64,000 nucleotides of DNA from Clarireedia homoeocarpa (lineage: Eukaryota; Ascomycota; Leotiomycetes; Helotiales; Rutstroemiaceae). Positions 57,123 to 64,000 of this stretch are shown piece by piece. The translations under genes and the position numbers were made by a program. The DNA is taken from the NCBI GenBank assembly GCA_001465935.1, contig LNKV01000007.1, positions 310,001 to 374,000 of the forward strand. Direction: 5' to 3'. Position 1 is the first letter of the stretch. Each line of letters opens with the position of its first letter. The notes below the pieces were generated by a model that saw only the letters and a list, made by a program, of their open reading frames with translations, had not been told where the DNA came from and ran no database searches.

Positions 57123-58011
57123 TCAAGCCTTTTCCTCTGCTCTTGTTGACATTTCAAGTGTTACCTATGGGCATCAGTTGCAAAGTATAGATAGAACAGC
57201 TGTGGGCACCATCCAAGGGAAATGCAACATACCGGGCCATCATTGATCAAAGCCACTTCCTAGCGATTAATGGCCCATTAGTAGATGTATCTATCACCTG
57301 TCCGAACGGGATGGTAGCACTGTACCATCATTGCTTGGAATACACCATCTTTGACCTTCTCAGCTGCATAGCCTTGTTCAACCTTTGTGACAAAAAGCTG
57401 GTACAGTTCTCTGGCTTGGTCACCTCCCAAAGCTCCATGGAAATCAGGCTTGGAGCCTTTCTTTGTCGAAGCAAGTAATGTAAATTGTGAGACTGGCACC
57501 AAGTCAGATGGATGGGTCCATTACGGATGGCCATGAATTATTACCGCAGAGGACTTCTCCATTGATGTCCTGTACATTGCGCTTCCACTATTGCACTTGT
57601 CAGCCATACATTATAAGAGTGGATGAGTTGATCATTTCCCCCTTGAAAGCCACAGCAGTGTTCCAAGAAAGAGACGGGCTTTTGTCCTAGACTTAGGATA
57701 AATGGCTCAACTGTTATATATGCTCTTTCTCTTACGAAGCAATGAAACGATTGCTGCTCCATACCCGTCCGCCATTTTCATCATCCCACAAACGCATCTT
57801 TAGGACTTTTCCTGCCAACGTCTCGGCATCTTTCTCTGTGTCGCCTGGAGCCACTGCAGCAAAGACTAATATGCCTTTCCCAATGGAAGACACCAACTGC
57901 TTATCTACAGTGACCGAAGCAGACAAGACACGCTGTAAGATAGCTGAAAATGGGTCAGTGTCGAGGAAAGAGGTGAAAAGGGGGGAAAAAACTGCTCTGT
58001 ATACCTTTCAT
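57123..58011 (-). CDS. DTD1: D-aminoacyl-tRNA deacylase (DTD)
   Basis: Six exons on the minus strand: 58011-58005 (only ATGAAAG), 57943-57765, 57587-57545, 57492-57326, 57259-57233 and 57164-57123, total 154 residues, the usual family length. All five introns are GT-AG and phases agree. DTD releases D-amino acids and glycine mischarged on tRNAs, protecting translation fidelity in the cytosol. Seen: MKAILQRVLSASVTVDKQLV, MRLWDDENG, then WKRNVQDINGEVLCVSQFTL (the SQxT motif), KVKDGVFQAMM, and EVALINDGPVTLEM with the Gly-cisPro (GPVT) motif. Stopping at the first stop after exon 4 (57278) would lose the GP motif, so exons 5 and 6 are strongly supported. The intron after the 7-nt exon is 61 nt. 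Confidence 0.92.
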
Positions 58012-58992
58012 GGTGAGTCGTTGAAGATTGATTGAGTTAGAAGGAAATTTCTCAGATGATGCTCGCTGTTTTCCAAAACTGCCACTGTCCGAGGATTACC
58101 TGTGTCTCTTAGCTATGTGCGCTTGAACGCAGAACTTGCCATGGATCTCACAGTTTATAGTCCCGCAACCCGCAACCCGCAACCCGAAATCCACAAGTGG
58201 GGAGTATTTCAAAACTGGACGCAGTTCAAAACTGGAAGCAGGACGAGTGAATGCCAAAGACGATATCGCATTTTGGCAACAGGTTGATGTATCTCGACTA
58301 TTTACGACGGGATATATACAGTGACAATCTGACGTGCAATGGCTGTTGTTGCTCACCACTGTACTCACTGTACTCGCTGTACATATAGCTAGTTGATGGT
58401 TGGCTATAGCTGCATACACAGCAGTACAGTACAATCTCGCACGTCTACCAGCAAAAGTGATGATGTAGTCAAATTTAAGTATCTTCATAGACAACCAAGC
58501 ACATGTCTCATAGACAGGCGATTGACCTAACCCTCGTCAGAGCATTAAGTTACTATGCTCCCACGGCTCCTTTCTTTTTCTTTGTCTTTGTCTTTGTCTT
58601 TATGTGAAGCAATCATTCGCATTCCCCACGTCTTCCCTAAGGCTGCAGCTGAGCAGGAGCCTGAGCCAGGTAGGTGCAAGCGAGGGCCAATTACAGTTTA
58701 TTAACACCACCTTCCCGCGATCTTATGAAGGCAAGTTCGCAACTTCAGAAACGTCCGGAATTCAACAGACACACGACCGCACAATTAATTGGATTCACTG
58801 CGGCAACAAGACGGTCTGTCAGATCTCTTGTATCACCATCTCACCAAACATAATACGTCCCAAAGACAAACTATCTTCTGTCCTACGCATGGGGTCAGGC
58901 ATTTGTCGAACAGAGCTAGCCCCTTGTACACAACTGCAATCACCAAGCACCAACCCTCCGATACACTATTCCGTACCCCTCACGATTACACG
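58012..58992. other. Shared promoter region of divergent DTD1 and NOT3
   Basis: 981 bases between two start codons. An open frame at 58604-59203 runs into the NOT3 first exon in another frame and is not called. A short CTTTGT tetra-repeat lies near 58573-58600. Confidence 0.5.
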
Positions 58993-61191
58993 ATGGCGGC
59001 ACGAAAGCTTCAACAGGAAGTCGAGAAATGCTTCAAGAAGGTCGTTGAAGGAGTGGCAGAATTCGAGTCCATTTACGATAAGATTGAACAATGCACAAAT
59101 GCAGCGCAGAAAGAAAAGCTGGAAGACAATCTCAAGAGAGAGATCAAGAAGCTGCAAAGGCTTCGCGATCAGATCAAGACATGGGCCGCAAGTAACGACA
59201 TAAAGGATAAGGGGCCTCTATTAGACCATCGGAAATTGATTGAGACTGTAGGGCGGCACCTATTGATTTATTGTGCGATGAGCTAAATTGCAAACAGCAA
59301 ATGGAAAAGTTTAAGGCAGTCGAGAAGGCTATGAAGACCAAAGCATACTCAAAGGAAGGGCTGTCGGCTGCAGCGAAACTGGATCCCAAAGAGCGTGCAA
59401 AAATGGAAACTGGTGATTTCCTGGGCAACATGGTGGAGGAACTAGAGCGCCAAATCGAAACCCTAGAAGCCGAGCAAGAATCAATACAGGCAACCATGAA
59501 AAAGGGCAAGAACCAGAGCGGGAAGGCGGATCGGATAGCAGAGATTGAGAGGTTAACGGAACGGCATAAATTCCACCAAGGCAGACTTGAGCTCATTAAA
59601 CGATGCTTGGAGAATGGGAATGTGGAAGTCGATCAAGTAAAGGAGTTGGAGGAATCAATAAAATACTATGTGTCGGATGGCCTGAACGATGATTTCGTGG
59701 AGGATGATGAAATGTACGACGAACTCAACCTTGACGAGGAGGAGGACAACTACGGCATGAATAATGATAATGACCGAGTATCGTCACAAGACACACAATC
59801 AATACAAGAGGATGCTCCAGATACAGATGCGCGGTCGAATAGTCTGACTGGTAAAGCAAAGTCTGGGTCTACATCCGAGCCTTCAGCAGCACGAAGGCCG
59901 TCTACACAATTGAGAAGCCCTCTCCCAGGTCTGGCGACTTTACATACTCCATTATCAAGCCATTCAACGACAAATGGAGGACCAACAAATATGAAACCTG
60001 CGGCTGTGCCCGCGCGTGCTCCAGGGGAGACCCTTAAGTATGCATCGGCGGCGGCGGCGGCTAGCGACAAGAGTAGTGTGGGTCTAGCTCCCTTACCACC
60101 ACCACCGGAAGCTGCATCGACCACTGCATCTTCTGCAAGCCATCCACCAATATCTGGACATACCGGGCGTAGGCCAAGTGTGACAGCATCCCCATCAACC
60201 ATTCATTCCCAGGCCGCAAGCGTGAACCAGACACCAGTGACGAGACCCAGTGTTCCAGCTGTAGAAACTCCATCAAGCGCGCAAACGAAGTCGCCAGCTT
60301 TGAGTCAGTCGAGCGCTGTACCCAGTAGTGCAAATATATCTCAATCGATTGAGAGGGCAGAAAGTGCAAGACCTAATACTTCCCGCGCATCTTCGGGGAA
60401 AGCCCCTGCCGTCTCTGAAGCAGCGGAAGGAAAGAAAGGTTTGTTATTCGATATCTCACTCTTTTCAAAAGCTGACAAGAACTCGCTTCAAGCTGCCCCT
60501 CCACAAACGAACGTACCTCATTCGAATGGTGTTTCGAACGGTGTCAAACCCCCCGCTCCGGAAACTACGGAGTCCGTATATCACCTACCTTCTGGGTTCC
60601 AGGATATGCTTCAATCATTTGAAGTTATCCAGAAGAGTCCTCTGGATCCATTGTCTCCCGCATCACAAAGAATGTTAGCGGCCTCGCAAGCTAGTGGACC
60701 GAATATGTCAGATGTTACAGTGTTCCGAAATTACAAACCAGAAATGCCGACTAACACGCCTTCCTACTATCCACAAGAAGTGAATCCTATACTGGAAGAT
60801 CCTCGGCTGTACAGCCGTATAGATCCTGATACGCTGTTCTACATATTCTATTACAAGCAGTCCACGTACCAACAATATCTTGCAGCAAGATCACTGAAAG
60901 AACAGAGTTGGCGCTTTCACAAGCAGTATCAGACGTGGTTCCAACGACATGAGGAGCCAAAGACAATCACTGAGGAGTATGAACAAGGAACATATCGCTT
61001 CTTCGATTATGAGAGTACATGGTAAGACTCCTTTTTCATCACCAAAGCTCTAGTCACGTGCATCCCATCACTTTCTTCTCAACGTCTTTACCTATTGCTA
61101 TGTCATCTATTAATCAATTGTCTATAGGATGAACCGAAGGAAAGCAGACTTCAAGTTCATTTACAAATTTCTTGAGGATGATGTAGTATAA
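58993..61191 (+). CDS. NOT3: CCR4-NOT complex subunit Not3/Not5
   Basis: Three exons (58993-59247, 59298-61021, 61128-61191) give 680 residues; introns of 50 and 106 nt, phases 0 and 2. Scaffold subunit of the CCR4-NOT deadenylase, acting in mRNA decay and transcription control. N-terminus: [20 protein letters not shown] and long coiled coils to about residue 240 (with [10 protein letters not shown], typical of Not3/5), then a Ser/Thr/Pro/Ala-rich linker (about 260-520). The C-terminal NOT box starts near 570: [40 protein letters not shown], then [20 protein letters not shown] and the end KFLEDDVV. The last exon is 21 codons and would be missed if introns were ignored (frame stops at 61025). 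The start gives the standard family N-terminus. Confidence 0.94.
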
Positions 61192-63783
61192 TGCTCTAGT
61201 GCACTGTGGTATCTTCGGCTGGAGGACGGGTTGGCGCGTGGTAATTGCTCAACCAGTATCTACCTGGCTGGATGAAATGACTTTAGTCGTCACAATAGCA
61301 AACTATTTTGCTCATCTGATTCATTCAGATGATGTTTGTTGTCTTCCCGCAACGATATCCCCTTTCCCGTAAAGCGTGTAGTGTTGATGTGAACGTGGCA
61401 CACAATCGTATGAATCGCGAGAGAATGAGGGGTTTTACAGGACCCGTCTACATTTCTCAAATGCAATATTCGGATTTTAGAGGTCTCGGTCGCTCTCCAA
61501 TTGATGATTTCCAATCATTTAAGGCGAACAAACAGTAGGAAACTATCATAAATCCGAAGATAGAAACCGCCCATTTTCCCAATTCGTCAATGAATGCTTC
61601 CGTCGGGGCTGGATGCTCAAGTGCAATTGGCAGCTTTATGCAAATGGGCTACGGTAAATGACCTGCAGTTTCATGTACGATCCGAATGACAACGAAAATT
61701 GGGCATCAACGATTCAAGCAAGCAACATGTAAAACAGCTGCCCAATCTTGGGATCCAAGGTGCGCAGTATATAACACCGGACGATGTAAGCTCTCTTTCC
61801 TCAAAGGCCTGGGGAGGGGGCAATGGCTGCGCTTTGTTTGCCTACTGAGCCTACCATTTGTGCCATCCAGCTGCCCAAATCTTACTTACTCTTGGACCCC
61901 ATGCGGTTGGGTTACACGCGACCCACGGCCGACTGGCGAACCACAGCTAAGTCCACGGTGATTGGATATCTGAGACTACAAGTCTTTCTCTGGCGCGTTC
62001 TCCTCGTCCTTCACGATTGCTATTCCACGAAAATACAATACTGATGTTCCCGATAGTTCCTTTTCCCAGACACTCCCTGGCTGAATAGCTTGTGTGGGCC
62101 CAGCAATAGCTCGCCGTGTAAGCTTATGGTGTCCTTCGGTATGGGGCTAGAAACATCGCTTCGCCGAGTCTCTCGTTCACATGCGACATGCGATCGATTT
62201 GTTCATCGTATCGAAAAGCCATGAGCTGTCGATTCGCAGACCTTCGAAAAGTGTTGCGCCGGTCGGAACAGCCTCAAACGGTTTTCGCTAACACCATTAC
62301 ATCGGAAAAACATCCGGGGTACCGCACACAGTCGAGCGCCTGCATATACAGTCAGTGCTATGAGGTAAGGCGGAGGTAAGGCGAAAAGAAGGGCGGTCAC
62401 GCCTTCCCGCTTGGTCCAATACTTGCTGCCTAATGGCACATTTCTATCTTACAGGATTCAGACTTGGAAGCCTCACAACCGCCAAATCATTTTCATTGGA
62501 TGCGCACGTCATGACCATCGCACACCAAGATGTAATTCATCACAAAAAAGCGGTCAGCTTCAGGGCGATGATATAGAACCGGTTGCCCCGATTATATTCA
62601 GCAATAGATCTTCTTCTTTACGACAAATTTTGCCTTGCGGTATGGTCCTCACAGTATCTTCATATTCGCTGTCGCAACGCCCGATCTCCTCACCACCAGC
62701 AAACCACAGCAAACCACAGCAAACCACGATAACTGTCCCTGCCGAGATCTTCCGCGAACAATGCCCCTTCATCTAGGATCAAGATTCACATCATAGCCTT
62801 CTATGCCTTGCTGCGCATATGAGATGTCACTGAGTATTCAGAAACAAATGCCTCTTTGTCTGCCTTCTCGATTAGTCTTGGCCATCCGAACCATATCTCC
62901 TGGCTAAGCAATGGTCCGCCCCAATAAGGCTGTCGGTCTTAGTTACCCAAGACGAAGATTCGTCCGGCCATAGCTCCTTCACCTGCTGTGCCGCTCTAAG
63001 ATAGAAGGCTCAATAGAATGGCCAGATCCCATACCTGGCTAAATTCACTCGAGGCATTGTACAGGTTCTCGGTTTGCTGACCCTTTTCGTCAACAAGCCA
63101 CATCACACGCTCGGTGTCTTCATTGAGCTAGACGTGCATCAAGTAGAGATCGAAGCCTCTTTGCCAACCCTTCCATGCAGGCGGGAGTATCCATAGCGTA
63201 TCTTATCCGTTCAATCCATTCTGGGGCTAGCAATTTCACGTTTCGCTTGACTAAGCTGTCGAAGCTGTGGAAAAGTCTTAGCATGCGTTCATTGACCTCC
63301 GCTCAATATCATCAACCAATCGTGATACCTTCATGCTACTCTAGCATTTATTTGCAACGAGGGAATGCATGGTTCGAATTACAGTTTCGTACAGCCTTTT
63401 CATCCCATAAGTCATAAAGTCTCACCAGATCCTTTTGGTTAGAAGATCGTCATGTAAATCCTCAAGCATTATTTCTCTTCGGCTTAAAATATATTTCCAT
63501 TTACAGAACTCAGAGATAAACAAGTTTCTTTTGTGTTTTTTGTGAGTTTGTAAGTGAAGGTTCTTAATGTCGATCTGCTGCACCTTTGGCAAGTTGCAAC
63601 TATGGGGTTCACTACAAGTTGAGTCTTTCAAGGAAGGATCAAGACTAATACTCGGGAAGGGGCACACAGAATCATCCCGGCAAACATATTATGTATCCGC
63701 CTCCATCACCTCAAGACTCACGCCCAAGGTTATATCAGGAGCAAGACAAGCTCTACCCTGGTTCAACGTCAATACCGGCAGCA
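61192..63783. other. Intergenic, 2.6 kb upstream region
   Basis: 3' flank of NOT3 and, further right, the probable long promoter/leader of the partial gene at the window end. Open frames (for example 62411-62776, 61686-61961) lack family resemblance. A CAGCAAACCA short repeat lies near 62697-62727. Confidence 0.45.
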
Positions 63784-64000
63784 ATGGGAGGGTGGTGCAT
63801 GGATCGAGAAATGAACTACTCTAACCAGAGCAACGATAGTAGTCAATCTCGTTCCTCTGGGGCCTATTACACGCCACAACCTAGCAGCCCATTAATGCCG
63901 TACGAACACGACTCTCAACTATCTCAGTTATCTCAGCAGGATGAAGCCAAGTATGCACCCACTACCTATGACAACTATACGACAACTTCACAGTACATTG
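63784..64000 (+). CDS. 5' end of a Gln/Ser/Tyr-rich protein (cut by window edge)
   Basis: An open frame from ATG at 63784 (or the in-frame ATG at 63799, MDREMNYSNQ) runs off the end of the window after about 72 codons. The visible part (NQSNDSSQSRSSGAYYTPQP, later HDSQLSQLSQQDE) is low-complexity Ser/Gln/Tyr, like the N-terminal activation regions of fungal transcription factors; with the long upstream region this makes a regulator plausible, but no domain is in view. The frame is also open upstream of the ATG (TRLYPGSTSIPAA), so this could instead be an internal exon. Confidence 0.55.
   Translation, partial: MGGWCMDREMNYSNQSNDSSQSRSSGAYYTPQPSSPLMPYEHDSQLSQLSQQDEAKYAPTTYDNYTTTSQYI

Noticed and set aside
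58604..59203. 199-codon frame overlapping the NOT3 start
   Set aside because: Overlaps the well-supported first NOT3 exon in another frame.
62411..62776. 121-codon plus-strand frame
   Set aside because: No family resemblance and includes a short repeat; more likely promoter or leader of the partial gene downstream.
1..64000. tRNA, rRNA or snRNA genes
   Set aside because: No B-box sequence with a matching acceptor stem, and no rRNA-like stretch, was found by eye; a tRNAscan-SE and Rfam search would be decisive.

Overview
The window is nuclear DNA of a filamentous ascomycete, most likely a leotiomycete of the Botrytis/Sclerotinia kind. The evidence is short GT-AG introns (about 50-380 nt) with CTAAC-like branch sites, a complete AreA/NIT2 nitrogen regulator, a DASH subunit (Hsk3), and a block of extremely A+T-rich DNA with a transposase relic full of stop codons, which looks like repeat-induced point mutation (RIP). 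The family-level assignment is inference from general resemblance; no alignment was run. All gene models were built by hand from frames and splice signals.

Layout. 1-11 kb: exosome subunit Rrp43 (+), a four-helix SUR7/PalI-type membrane protein (+), a GNAT acetyltransferase (-), glutamate decarboxylase (-), and a secreted two-domain fasciclin protein with a His/Pro repeat (+). 12-22 kb: a five-exon GNAT acetyltransferase (+), a single-pass membrane protein with a Cys-rich ectodomain (+), and areA (-). 22-31 kb: almost 9 kb upstream of areA without a convincing gene, rich in microsatellites. 31-34 kb: a single-pass membrane protein (+) and HSK3 (-). 34-44.5 kb: an accessory island with a C2H2-finger/WD40 protein carrying 11 near-identical WD repeats, a degraded Tc1/mariner-like transposon inside 3 kb of A+T-rich DNA, two inverted LTRs around a gag fragment, a GCCAT-rich minisatellite split by a solo LTR with a perfect 5-bp target duplication, and a truncated fourth LTR. 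45-64 kb: conserved housekeeping genes again: a disordered Ser/Pro-rich protein (+), a Bud2-like RasGAP (+), cyclophilin-40 (-), D-aminoacyl-tRNA deacylase (-), the CCR4-NOT subunit NOT3/5 (+), and the 5' end of a Gln/Ser/Tyr-rich protein (+) cut by the window edge.

How it fits together. Most genes are unrelated single-copy functions (RNA decay, translation quality control, polarity signalling, chaperoning, nitrogen regulation, kinetochore); no biosynthetic cluster is visible. The most unusual part is the 34-44.5 kb island. Its WD40 gene has the internally homogenised repeat array known from fungal NLR-type recognition proteins, but it has zinc fingers and no visible NACHT/P-loop. It sits beside RIP-like and retroelement DNA and appears to have lost repeats at its 3' end.
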